DNA from: Chlorophyllum brunneum
Lineage: Eukaryota; Basidiomycota; Agaricomycetes; Agaricales; Agaricaceae
Length of the DNA stretch: 64,000 nucleotides
Reading direction: 5' to 3'
Assembly (NCBI GenBank): GCA_963576785.1
Contig: OY756143.1
Coordinates: forward strand, 2,542,001-2,606,000
The notes beneath the pieces were generated by a model that searched no databases, was not told the DNA's origin, and saw nothing but the letters and a program-made list of their open reading frames with translations. How positions within the stretch are numbered: the first letter of the stretch is position 1; each line of letters starts with the position of its first letter. Shown piece by piece: positions 22,701-34,530 of this stretch. The translations under genes were made by a program, and so were the position numbers.

Positions 22701-25700
22701 AGTTGAACTTCCGATTCTTTCCTACCATAAATTTAAATGGGTCATGACCATAATGGACGACTTTTCCTCTCATGGATGGATTCGCTTCCTCCATAAGAAA
22801 TCAGAAGCAGCAGAAGAAATGAAAAATTTCATTGCCTTAATTCAGACTCAATACAAGACTAAATTAAAATATCTCTGCACTGATAGAGGAGGAGAGTATA
22901 CAACTGACGAGTTGCAATCTCGTTTGTGCTCATTAGGGATCATACATGAGACCAGTGCACCGCACATACACCAACAAAATGGTCAAGCGGAATGCTTGAA
23001 CCGAACTCTAATGGATAAAGCAGAAGCCATGCGGCATCATGCTTGTATTCCTGATGGTTGGTGGGAGTTTTCTATAGATCATGCGATACATATCTATAAT
23101 AAAACACCGGTATCACGGCTCATGTGGAAAACACCTTATGAAGTGTTAAATCAGAAGATTCCAGACATCTCCAAAGAGAGAGTCTTTGGCTGCGGTGCTT
23201 ATGTCTTTTTCCCAAAAGAGATAAGAGACAATAAACTGACAGCGAAGTCAGAACTCATGATTTTCCTTGGTTGGACATCAGACAGGAAAAATTATCGTTT
23301 CATGAGGCACCTAAATGGGAATGTAATCTATACATCTCCAACAGCCGTATTCAGCGAAGAACACTTCCCTAAATGTGTTGGGAAGAAGCGAGAAGAACGG
23401 ATGAACCAACCATCATCTTCTACTTCTCGAAGTACACCTTCGGAAGTTATTGTCTTCCATGCTCCAGATCCATCTACTGGTTTACCTATTGATAAACCAC
23501 CAAGCCCTATTCCCCGAACTTCTACCGGAAGTTCTCTGGAAGATAGGACTTATAGATCTGTACATGGACAAATTCCAACTCCTTTCCCTGAACCTAAAAA
23601 GAATAAAGGAAAGGGAAAAGCACCGAATATCGATACTGATGTTCAGGAGGAGTGGGATGGTATTGTGCAAAACATTCTCTTTCCACCAAGAGAAGCACAA
23701 ACACCAGAAGACAATGACAGTGATGGATTATCTTATGCTGATCCACCTAATCACCCTGAAGGTTCGAACCATCCGCCTTCTCTAAGAGATGATCCGGATG
23801 TACAACCATTCATACCCTATACCCCTGTCGAAGATGATCGGGATGCTGGTCCTTCTGTACCACGAGGTCACTCGGATCAAATACCGGTTCCTGAAATACC
23901 TCAGAGACCGCAAAGAACCAGAAAAGTACCTGAACATCCAGGAAACTTCTATGGTTCTACAAAGCATCCGACCAAAATACTCCAGGACTATGAGATGTTC
24001 TAACCTCCTAAGTCGAAATTAACAAGTTCTACAAGTAGACTTGTTAGACAAATTTGATCAGAGGCTCCCAAACCTGGAATAATCGATAGACGTTCTCAGC
24101 ATGAAGCTTCTACATTAGAAGACTTATGCAGAGAAGGAGGAGTAGGGATGATTGATTATCTGTGCGCTCAAAAGGTCGAATCACCATTAGTTCCTATTTT
24201 TTTCAAGGATCTAAATCGACTACCATCAGAAGAGAAATTTAAATGGTGGAAAGCGTGCTTAGAAGAGTTAAATTCACTCAAAGAAAGACATGTTTATGAC
24301 TTAGCTAAACTTCCGCCTGGAAGAAAAGCAGTTAAGAATAGATGGGTCTTTACACCCAAATCAGATGGTTGATACTGTGCTTGACTAGTAGCAAAAGGAT
24401 TCTCTCAGATAGAGGGAATCAATTATAATGAACTATTTTCACCAGTAGTCCATTATGAGACAGTGTGACTCATATTTGTAGTTGCTGCCCTCAACAATTG
24501 GGAAATACTCAGTTTAAATGTTAAAACTGCTTATCTCTACAGAAAACTGGATAAAAAACTCTATATGGAACTTCCAGAAGGTTTCAATACAGGTCATGGT
24601 AATACGGTTTGGAAATTAAACAGAGCTATTTATGGACTAAAGCAATCTGGATGACAATGGTGGAAGGAATTGACTAAGTCAATGACTAACCTAGGATTTG
24701 TCCGATCCAAACTAGATGCTGGAGTCTATTATTACTACAACCCTGAAACCAAAGAGCTTATTATAGCTCTAGTCTATGTAGATGACTCAATGTTCGTCAG
24801 AATCAGAGGTTCTAGACTTCTACATGAGAAGCGAGCACTCTTTATGAAGAAATGGGAATGCCGAGACCTTGGTCCAACCAAAGAGTTTCTTGGCATGAAA
24901 ATTTCGCGAAATCCTATAAACCGATCAATCACCCTAGACCAAATGGATTATCTAGGAAAAGTCCTTGATCGATTTAATATAATTGGAAAAGAAGAAATAC
25001 CATTACCAAATGGATTTATCTTCGAATCCAATACAGGAAAAGCGACACCTGACTTCATAAAGAGGTACCAACAATTAGTAGGATCAGTTATGTATCTGAT
25101 GATAGGCAGTCGGCCCGACATAGCTTTTGCCACTGTCAAATTATCACAACATATGACCAATCCCACTAAAGCGTATTATAATGCAGGCTTACATTTGCTA
25201 AAGTATCTTAATGCTACTCGCAAATATAGAATTACCTATAATGGAAGTTCTATGCAAGGCCTGAATGCCTTTTCCAACTCTGATTGGGCTGGTGATCCAA
25301 TTAGTTGTAAATCTGTAACTGGATATTTCTGTTTATTAGCCAGCGGAGCTATCGCTTGGTTAAGTAGGAAACAGAAAACTGTTGCATTATCTTCCACCGA
25401 AGCTGAATATATGGCTTTGTCAGATTGCAGTCGACAACTTGTTTGGACTGTCAATTTATTGGAAGAAATTGGTATCCAATCATTAGCCCCTTATCTCTTC
25501 GGTGATAATGAGAGTTCAATATTTTGGGCCAAGAATCCAGTAACAGAAAAACAATCAAAACATGTCGACGTCAAATACCATTACATCCATGATTTGGTAG
25601 AAGATGGAAAGATTGAAATATTCTCTGTGAAAGGCACAGAAAACCCTGCCGATATTCTCACAAAGAATCTAGACAAAATTAAATTCAATTTATTCCGACC

Positions 25701-25725
25701 TCGCCTTGACTTGACGTTCGAGTGA
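19702..25725 (+). pseudogene. Copia copy B gag-pol polyprotein, one frame with nine internal stops
   Basis: A single unshifted frame of 2,008 codons. It holds a UBN2-type gag (LNGPKNYAFWSRRL, aa ~14-27), an unusually long spacer, protease (LLDSGASCH near 22063), GAG-pre-integrase zinc motif (CDGCAKGK near 22610), integrase D-D-E (HSDLVE, CTDRGGEY, AECLNR), RT (ALVYVDDSMF near 24770) and RNase H (SDWAGD near 25280). Internal stops are at 20125, 21010, 22294, 24001, 24055, 24370, 24382, 24466 and 24652. All are TAA or TGA in places consistent with CAA or CGA, so frame conservation is perfect and only point transitions inactivate it. Confidence 0.95.
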
Positions 25726-25749
25726 TTAAAACTCTATATCAATACAGAG

Positions 25750-25759
25750 CAAGGAGGAG
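25750..25759 (+). other. Polypurine tract of copia copy B
   Basis: CAAGGAGGAG immediately before the right LTR, the same run as at 2999-3008 in copy A; expected plus-strand primer. Confidence 0.8.
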
Positions 25760-26310
25760 TGTTGAAATAGACTATGAAGTCATTATGTTAATAATAGACT
25801 GATCCATTACTTTCCAGTAACTTCATTCCATAGTAACTTCTAATGAGTTGCTCTGCATATGATGAGAGTCATAAGTACTTGATAGATTATTCTACATAGT
25901 ACCAATGACTAGATACTACGTTCCGCAGTACTCCGCAGGCACTACGCCGCAGTTAAAGGGAGTCATAAGGAACAATCCATGCAATGCTAGTATTTTATGT
26001 AGTATGACTCGCACATGTTACAATATGTATATAAACCCCATGTAGCAGACCTAGTTCTGCATCTTGTTCAATCGAACAACTTCTTCATCATTGCCTATCT
26101 CTTTGAGTACAACACCTCCATCGATTTAATCGACTTTGACCTCTACTCCTCTGACGTTAACCGATTCATCAATAATATCTGTCTATCCGAATTACCTTTC
26201 TACAGGTATCAGATAGAAGCTTATTATCTCGGTGAGTAGACCCTACGTTCTCTCCCACTGCATTTACTGCTGCCCCCAGCAAACAACTCATTACAGTCGT
26301 TTCCTCAACA
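25760..26310 (+). mobile_element. 3' LTR of copia copy B (551 bp)
   Basis: TGTTGAAATA...TCCTCAACA, with a 20-bp internal deletion near its start relative to the left LTR and copy A. It joins gypsy G3 pol in mid-codon context (AACTTCTACCG) with no target duplication. Confidence 0.94.
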
Positions 26311-28366
26311 ACTTCTACCGAAGATTCATTCATGACTTCAGCAACATAGTAGCCCCACTACACGAGTTGAAGGAAAAAGACATGCAATGGGCATGGAAGG
26401 AACAACAACAACAAGCCTTCGAAAGGATCAAGGAAAAGATCACAAGCAAACCGGTATTAGCAATGCCACAGGACAAGGGTCAATACAGGGTAGAAGTGGA
26501 CGCATCAGGATATGGAGTAGGAGCGGTATTATTGCAAAAACAAGAAGAACATTAGCACCCAATCGCATTCCACTCAAGAACGATGACACCCGCAGAATGA
26601 AACTATCAGATCTACAACAAAGAGTTACTTGCCATTCGAGAAGCAATCAAGACCTGGAGACAATATCTACTCGACGCAGACGAACCATTCGAAATATGGA
26701 CCGATCACAAAAACCTGGAATATTTCCGAAAACCACAACAACTCACAGAACAACAAGCGAGGTGGCAAATGGAGCTACAAGAGTACCACTACATGCTAAA
26801 ACATATCCCCAGAAAAACCAACACAAAAGCCAACGTCTTGTCAAAACTAACAAAAACGGACACTACTTGGGACAATACTGACATCACCCTACTACCCGAC
26901 CACTTATTCAACGATAGCACAATCACCACAATCTGACAAATTTGGGAAATCTCAGGGGAAGAAGATCTGAAACACCAAATACAAAAGGAGACAAGAAGAG
27001 AAACACAATGGCTAAAAGAAAAAGAGAAGCAACCAAAGGAGATATAGGAAACAGATGGGGTACCAATGTTTGAAGGAAGGATATATGTTCCACCCAACAA
27101 CCAAATATGACAAGAAATACTACGACAACACCATGACGAAACAGATGTAGGACACCCAGGACAATATCAAATGATCAAACTCCTTAAACAGAGTTATTGG
27201 TGGCCCCAGATGCGCAGCGACATCAAACAATACATCCGAGGATGTGAAGCATGCCAATGAAATAAAATACTCCGAACAAGACTGACAACACATCTCCATC
27301 CATTACCAACACCAGCGGAACCTTGGGAAGAAATATCAATCGACATAATAGGACCACTACCAGAATCAGAAGGATATGATGCAATACTTGTCATAGTCGA
27401 TCATTTCAGTAAAATGATCAGATTACGGGCAGTCAACACCACCTTAACATCCGAGGAGCTAGGAGATATCTATCAGGATGACATATGGAGAACACACGGA
27501 ATACCCCAAAGAATTATTAGTGACAGAGGCCCACAATTCACGTCCAAATTCATGGCAGAATTATGCCGAGCAACAGGAACCCAGTGAAACTTATCCATGG
27601 CATACCATCCACAAACCGACAGTCAAATGGAGTGCATTAACCAGGAGGTTGAAACATACCTCAGAAATGTAATAAACCATGCTCAAGACAATTGGAAAAA
27701 ATGGCTGGCCACAGCGGAATTCCAATACAACGACAAAACCCACACAGCTACTGGATACTCACCATTCGAGATAGTTTATGGACGACACCCTTGGAAAGGA
27801 GATATAATGACCATCACCAAAGCACCTGCAATCACGGAGCGAATACAGGAATTACAAAACATACAACAAAAAGCGACAAAAATGTTACAACGCAGTCAGG
27901 AACAAATGGGGAAACGCAACAGCACTAAGCTAGAACACAAATATGCCCCAGGAGAACAGGTTTGGCTCGAAGCAAGTAATATCAGAACAACGAGACCAAC
28001 CAAAAAGCTGGATCACAAAAGATACAGACTATTCAGGATAAAAGCAAAAATAGGCAAAACAAGCTACCAATTGGAATTACCTGAAACATGGGCGATACAT
28101 GATGTGTTTAACAGTAGACTCCTCTCCCCCTATCAAAAACCCGAGTTTGACAGCCAGCGCACCCCACTACCACCGATGCCCGAGAGACAAAATCCGAGGA
28201 CATTGCAAAAGAGGACGACAAAATCAATTCCTAGTACACTAGAAAGGGTATACCTCCGAAGAAGACACATGGGAGAATGAGTCAGAGTTAGAAAACACTA
28301 AGGAGGCAGTTCAAGAATTTTTAGACAAGATTTCGAGGACAAAACCTATAAAAAGGGGAGGTAAAA
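26311..28366 (+). pseudogene. Gypsy G3 pol fragment (RNase H, integrase, chromodomain), best preserved copy
   Basis: The frame starts inside the RT/RNase H boundary (NFYRRFIHDF) at the copia LTR junction. RNase H follows (VDASGYGVGAV near 26497, WTDHKN near 26697). The integrase has HH...GHPGQ and CEACQ, then D (VIVDHF near 27395), D (ISDRGPQF near 27520) and E (MECINQE near 27627). A long intact stretch 27597-28280 covers the rest of the integrase. The chromodomain (~28190-28365) has lost ~30 bp and shifted frame, and its core Trp is TAG. Gag, protease and most of RT are missing. Confidence 0.92.
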
Positions 28367-28417
28367 AGCAATAGTTATGAACAACAAACCCCATGTTACA
28401 AGAGATCACTACACTCG

Positions 28418-29356
28418 ATGCATCTCACGCTGTATCCACTGCACCATAAACTTCACCGATTACCTTCACAACACACCATGCACACCGAATGCAAGCCTAC
28501 CCCCTTCCCAGCCAACAATGCAGAATTTGAACAAGAACTTAACAACCTCCTCGATACTCAGTCCACCGAAGATCAAATTGAGCACTATACCGCCACAACC
28601 AAAGGACTCACATACATTGCACATGCCATTAACAACCTCCAAATCCAAGCCAAAGCCCTGAGCCGCATTCTACTCGTCACCACTACTAGAGCCCTTCCTG
28701 CCACCATGTCAACTGGGAAACATGAACTCATGAAGGAGTTATTAGACAAAGCAGCCACCGACCTCAATGTACTAGTGCACTCTGATGCACAGAAATGTAT
28801 CCAAAGTGCCTTAATCATGACAGGCAAAAGACTCAATCACCTCACCGACTCGAGCGACAATCCCACCTACAGACTTGCATGGAGACTAATGGATCTCGAC
28901 TCATACACCCCCACTACCTTACCCGACAAGCCACCCTACCACAAAGACAATGAACAGGACTGGTTAGATGAAGGAATGGAGGGAATTGACAAGTCTGTTC
29001 CAGACCATCTAATGGAACCAGACATGTGAGATGAAGTAGACCACCTCCTTATACAACTGCCTGATATGGATCCGCCACCCAAACCAATGATATTTAATCC
29101 ACCCCCATCCTATCTTATACTCAAAGATGGAGGACAGTTCGAAGAAAACTATTGGGAGGAGATAATATACAACCTTGTTGCAGCTGAAACAAACAATACC
29201 ACTACGTTCAAAGGATGCACCATAGCCCTCTTCAGAGGAGGCCAAGACCACGTCCCCTTTTGGATTGGATGTCGACGCAAATCAGGAACCCTGATGATTG
29301 GTCCTACCAAACATCAACTTGTCAACACCTTACACAAAGAACAAGATGACAAGTAA
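28418..29356 (+). CDS. Gypsy additional ORF (aORF), G3 copy with one stop
   Basis: 313 codons in one frame with a single TGA at 29027-29029, where G1 and G4 have sense codons (Gln, Arg). A conserved sense frame in four copies, lying after a purine tract (28352-28362) and before the polypurine tract and LTR, suggests a real protein of the element rather than noise. Predicted largely helical in the N-terminal 200 residues, with a Pro-rich linker (DMDPPPKPM) and a C-terminal GGQD-x5-FWIGC block. No TM segment, so not an obvious envelope. Function unknown; the start codon is uncertain. Confidence 0.65.
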
Positions 29357-29385
29357 ACTATGGTATTTCATGGGGTCATGAAAGT

Positions 29386-29396
29386 AAAAAGGGAGG
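29386..29396 (+). other. Polypurine tract of gypsy G3
   Basis: AAAAAGGGAGG just before the 3' LTR. Confidence 0.75.
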
Positions 29397-29399
29397 TAT

Positions 29400-29692
29400 T
29401 GTTATGAACTATAGATAGATAGTACATTCCTATCATGCACCCATCACATTTATCATTCCTACATATCTGTTTCATCCCTTATGGCTGTACTCTTACTGAC
29501 TCAGTCTACTCGTTTCCTATGACTCCTTTACTCTGATCCTTTATTCTTAGCTTGTACCACTAGTAGATAAAGCATAGTAATACTTGATGTATTCCTTACA
29601 CTTTACCAATTGTATCATCCCTTACTCTTCTCTCTACTTCCTTGTCTTTATCCAAAGACTTGCAACCTGAGTCTCAGACTAAGGTCGTAACA
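29400..29692 (+). mobile_element. 3' LTR of gypsy G3 (293 bp)
   Basis: TGTTATGAAC...GTCGTAACA, retaining CpG (GGTCGTAACA) where other copies read GGTTGTAACA or GGTCATAACA. It borders LINE sequence at 29693 (CTCTC). Confidence 0.93.
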
Positions 29693-31175
29693 CTCTCGAA
29701 GATGATTTGGGATGATGTAATGACAAATGTGACAATAGACCCCAAGTCCATTATCATTGGCATGGATGGCTTGGTCCATCCCAACCCTAACCCACTCACC
29801 AGCCAGTACATAGCTGCAGCCACCATTTGCTACTTGGACAGAGGAAGTTCAACTATAAAGAGACTTGGAGGGACCACATCCCCCGACACTGAACTAGTCA
29901 TGCAATACCTAGGTATCACCAAGGTTCTTGTCACAGACAACTATAATGAGGTTAAGTATATCTATGTGTTCACTAACTCCCTCATGGTCTCTAGGCTTCT
30001 TCTCGATTGCTCACCACACTCTTGTCAGTGGCAGTCTATCCTCATCTCAAAGACACTCATGACTTGGTTTAGTAAGTCAGACTAGCACCGCCTTTTGTTT
30101 TACTACACTCCATCCAAATGCAAATACAAGATTCAACAAGCTACTCATGACTGGATACAAACAGTTGCCTGGCCTAACCAAAGTTGAAATCACTGAGTAC
30201 CTAACTCACTCAACTTCCTATGCAAAAAGTCTGCCAAATGTGCCATTCACACATAGCAGGCCATGTTTAGTTTCAAGAAACACAGTAGTAGCTCCTTCCT
30301 CCACCTTCCAGTATGAGCAAATAGTGCCTCCACCTTACTGTTGCACATCAACTCTGGCCCTTGGATATGAGAGTGCGCATACCAGCCTCAGCTCTTTGCA
30401 TGAGCTTGTTATACCATACTATGTCATGCCCTGATTGGAGAGAACCATCTAAGGTTCTTCCCCAATGAAGATCTATCATACCACTACTACAATAACCAAC
30501 TGGTCCAAACCAGGTTGCATATCCTCTACTGGTGTCAAAACTTTGATCACCACTATGGTGTCAACACCATCAAGAAGTTTGTCAACTTCTTATGTCACAA
30601 TCCTGCTGCATTCAGCTTTCCTCCAGAACCTGATTGCCCTTGTATTCACACTGGTTCAGTACCCCCATTACATCATTGTCAAGCCTATCAGAGGTTTAGG
30701 TCTATGCCCACATAAGTCCTTTCCTTTCTAAAAAATTTTTCTTATGCTCTTCTGGTTATGGACTTCACAATTCTATCTCTCTCATTCCCACTCATCTACT
30801 ATTTTATGATAGTTTTCATTCCAAAGTTCATCATTCCTGTGGTGTCTGGGCTATACCCCTCCACACACTAGTACTGTTTGTTGTTCCCCCTTGTGTTTGC
30901 AAGTCAATAGTTCCTTTTCTATTAATTTCTCTCTCTCACTCTCTCTCTTCTAACTTCCTTTTATTTCTTTTTCCTGCTAATCAACTTAGATACCAAATTT
31001 CTCTCTAGTATATGCGCTAGATGGTATTGAGTCTCATGGGATTAGTTTACTTGTAGTTTACTTTCCTTGCTCTGAACATTCTGTACATTCTGCCTTTGTA
31101 TATATGTACATGTGGACTGTGATCAAGCACTGCTATATAAATTGATGATTTAAAAAAAAAAAAAAAAGAAAAAAA
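29693..31175 (+). mobile_element. LINE fragment: RNase H domain to poly(A) tail
   Basis: Coding remnant with the RNase H start (GMDGLVHPNPN near 29760), YVFTNS near 29968, YTPSKCKYKI near 30105, and a C-terminal segment to ~30730. A ~420-bp 3' UTR follows, with CTCTCT microsatellite near 30930, and the tail A16-G-A7 at 31152-31175. Its 3' end (GATCAAGCACTGCTATATAAATTGATG) parallels the LINE at 5547. It is sandwiched between the G3 LTR and a truncated, opposite-strand gypsy LTR. Confidence 0.88.
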
Positions 31176-31431
31176 GACAAGGAAGTAGAGAAAAGAGAAA
31201 GGGATGATACAATTGGTAAAGTGTAAGGAATATATCAAGTATTACTATACTTTATATACTAGTGGTGAGTGCTAATAATATAAGAGAATGGAGTAGAGTG
31301 AGTCAAGAGAACAAGTAGAATGAGTTATAGAGAATATAGCCTTTAAATGGTGAAACAGGAGGTGAAACTGATATAAGGAAATAATAACAGGCACATGATA
31401 GGAATGTAATGTCTATCTATAGTTCATAACA
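31176..31431 (-). mobile_element. Truncated gypsy LTR (G4, minus)
   Basis: Reverse complement of the LTR body, from GACAAGGAAG to the terminal TTCATAACA at 31431. The ~50 bp that should precede it are replaced by the LINE poly(A) tail. Confidence 0.85.
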
Positions 31432-32080
31432 CTATCTCTCTTTTTACATTCATAACCTCATGAAATATAAAAGAACTGCTTGGTGTTCTTCTTCTTGTGG
31501 AGGGTATTAACAAGTTAATGTTTGGTAGAACCTATCATTGGAGTTCCTGAGTGGTATTGGCATTCAATCCAGAAGGGGGGATAGTCTTGTCCTCCTTCGA
31601 AGAGTGTGATAGTGCAGCCTTGGAAGGTCATAGTATCTTTTGTTTCTACTGTGACTAAGTTATGAACTATTTCTTGCCAATAGCTGTTGTCAAGTTGTCC
31701 TTCTTCTTTCAGCATGAAGTAGGATTGAGGTGAATTGAATATGACTGGTTGGTTGGTGGGTTGAAGTCCAGGATGTGGATTAACAGATGGTCTACTTCAT
31801 CTCTCATATCAGGTTTCATTAGTTGTTTGGCCACTAATCTCTCAATTCCTTCTATTCCCTTGTCTAACCATTTTTGTTCATCTTCTTTGTGGTATGGCAG
31901 TTTGTCAGGTAATATGGTGAGAGTATAAGAGTCAAGATCCATTAATCATTGGGCAAGCTTGTATGTCAGGTTGTTACTTAAGTCAGTGAGGTAGTTGAGT
32001 CTCTCACCTATTATAACTAAAGTACTCTAGATATATCTTTTTGCATCAGTGTATACCAACACATTGAAGTCTGTAGCTAT
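31432..32080 (-). pseudogene. Gypsy G4 aORF fragment
   Basis: Minus-strand homologue of the aORF: LMDLDSYT-LPDKLPYHKED near 31900 and a GGQDYPPFWIEC block near 31570. The original stop is not preserved. Truncated at 32080 by the start of an R1 unit. Confidence 0.82.
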
Positions 32081-32275
32081 TGTCATGTCTGAACCTTGAA
32101 CCTACGTCAGAGGTTATAACAAGTTCCCATAAGCAATACCACTTGTCCCACCACCACAATCCAATGATGCCATCATCAACTCTCTACTTCAACTAGCCTG
32201 GAAATATGCACCATACTTACATGTATGCAACACTGATGGACTCTGCTTATGCACCATTGAGAACAACCTCTATGG
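32081..32275 (+). mobile_element. R1 unit, copy c, 5' part severed by gypsy
   Basis: Starts TGTCATGTCT (cf. TGTTATGTCC) and encodes the first ~60 residues of the R1 ORF (LLQLAWKYAPYLHVCNTDG). It stops at CTCTATGG against the LTR at 32276. Its continuation (TATGGTGCCTAG...) is found reverse-complemented at 9648 and below, with TATGG shared at both breaks. It has fewer C-to-T stops than copy a; for example CAA where copy a has TGA. Confidence 0.85.
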
Positions 32276-32579
32276 TGTTATGACCTTAGTCTAGGACTCA
32301 GATTGCAAGTCTTTGGATAAAGACAAGATAGTAAAGAGAAGAGAAAGGGATGATACAATTGATAAAGTGTAAGGAATACATCAAGTATTACTACACTTTA
32401 TATACTAGTGGTGAGTGCTAATAATAAAGAAACAGAGTAAGGGAGTCATAGGGGATGAGTATACTGAGTCAGTAGGAGTACAGCCATAAGAGATGAAACA
32501 AGGAATGAAATGGATACATAGGAATGATGAGTATGACAGATGTATATAGGAATGTACTGTCTATCTATAGTTCATAACA
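32276..32579 (-). mobile_element. 3' LTR of gypsy G2 (minus, 304 bp)
   Basis: On the plus strand it starts TGTTATGACC and ends TTCATAACA. Identical to the G1 3' LTR in the internal-side ~44 bp, then diverging. Flank 32271-32275 is TATGG. Confidence 0.94.
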
Positions 32580-34530
32580 ATACCTCCCTTCCCCATGAAA
32601 TGTCACTGTTTACTTGTTGTCTTGTTCTTTGTGCAAGGTGTTGATGAGTTGATGTTTAGTAAGACTAATCATTGGAGTTCCTGACTTGCATTAACATCCA
32701 ATCCAGAAGGGAGTATGGTCTTGTCCTCCCCTAAAAAGGGCTACAGTGCATCCTTGGAATGTAGTAGTGTTGTTAGTCTCTGTGGCGACAAGGTTGTATA
32801 CTATCTCTCCCAGTAGTTTTCTTCGAATTGTCCTCCATCCTTGAGTGTGAGATAAGATGGTGGTGGGTTAAATATTGTTGGTTTGGATGGTGGGTCCATG
32901 TCAGGTAGTTGTATGAGGAGGTGGTCTACTTTGTCTTGCATATCTGGTTCCATTAGATAGTCTGGGACTGATTTGTCAATTTCCTCTATCCCTTCATCTA
33001 ACCATTCCTGTTTGTTGTCTTTGTGGTAGGGCAGTTTATTGGGTAAGGTAGTGGGGATATATGAGTCAAGATCTATTAGTCTTCAAGTGAGTCTATAAGT
33101 GGGGTTGTCACTAGAGTCAGTGAGGTGATTAAGTCTTTTGCCTGTCATAATTAATGTACTTTGGATGCATTTCTTTGTGTTGGAGTGTACCAATACATTA
33201 AGATTGGTGGCTGCTTTGTCCAATAACTCCTTCATAAGTTCGTGTTTTCCAGTTGACATAGTAGCTGGGAGGGCTCTGGTAGTGGTGACAAGTAGGATAC
33301 AGCTCAAGGCTTTAGCTTGGATTTGGAGGTTGTTGATAGTGTGAGCAATGTACATGAGTCCTTTGGTTGTGGTAGTATAGTGTTTGATTTGGTCTTCAGT
33401 AGATTGGGCATCAAGAAGGTTGTTAAGTTCTTGTTCAAACTTTGTGTCATTGTCTGGGAAGGGGGTGGGTTTGCATTCGGTGTGTATGGTGTGTTGTGGA
33501 GATAATTGGCAAAGTCTAGGGTACAGTGGATACAGCATGAGGTGTGTCGGGTGTAGTAGTCTCTTGTAATACAAGGTTTGTTGTTCATAATTGTCACTTT
33601 TTACCCCCCCCTTTTTATAGGTTTTGTCCTCGAAATCTTGTCTAAAAATTCTTGAACTACCTCCTTAGCATTTTCCAGTTCTGACTCATCCTTCTATATG
33701 TCTTCCTTGGAGGTATAGCCTTTCTAATGTACTAGGAATTGATTTCACCATCCTCTTATGTGGTGTCCTCGGATCTCTTCTACTTTGTATTGTTCTTTAT
33801 CATTGATGATCTCAGGCATTAGTGGTGGTGGAGTGCGCTGGCTGTCAAACTCGGGTTTCTGATAGGAGAAGAGGAGTCTGCTGTTAAACATGTTATGTAT
33901 TGCCTATATTTCAGGTAATTCCAGTTGTTTCACCTATTTTTGCTTTTATTCTGAATGGTCCATATTGTTTGTGATCCAGCTTTTTGGTTGGTTTCATTGT
34001 TCTAATGTTACTCACTTTGAGCCAAACTTGTTCTCCTGGAATATACTTGTGTTCTGGTTTGGTGCTGTTATATTTCTCCATTTGTATCTGACTGTGTTGT
34101 AGTATCTTCATTGCCTCTTGTTGCATGTTTTGTAACTCCTGTATTCATTCCAAGATTGCAGGTGCTTTGGTAATAATTGTTATATCTCCTTTCCAATGGT
34201 ATTGTGCATAAACTATTTTGAATGGCAAATATCTAGTGGCTATGTGGATTTTGTCATTGTATTGGAATTCTGCTATGGCTAGCCATTTTTTCCAGTTGTT
34301 CTACACATGGTTTATTACATTTCTGAGGTATGTCTCAACCTCCTGGTTGATGCACTCTGTTTGACTGTTGGTTTGTGGATGATATACTGTAGATAAGTTT
34401 TGCTGGATTCCTGTTGCTCAGTATAGTTTGGCCATGAATTTGGACACAAATTATGGTTCTCTGTCACTGACAATTCTGTGGGGTATTCCATGTGTTCTCT
34501 ATATGTCATCTTGGTAGATATCTCCTAACT
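32536..34530. repeat. Arm 2 of the ~2-kb near-perfect inverted repeat
   Basis: Mirror of 15911-17905 on the opposite strand, covering the integrase C-terminus, chromodomain, aORF and first part of the LTR. Confidence 0.88.
32610..33590 (-). pseudogene. Gypsy G2 aORF
   Basis: Same sequence as the G1 aORF on the opposite strand, including the Trp-to-stop change and the small deletion. Shared lesions in otherwise diverged gypsy copies point to recent sequence exchange. Confidence 0.7.

Noticed and set aside
26232..26555. 107-codon ORF running from the copia LTR into gypsy pol
   Set aside because: It starts inside an LTR and crosses an element junction; the gypsy part is the RNase H of G3. A chance in-frame fusion, not a gene.
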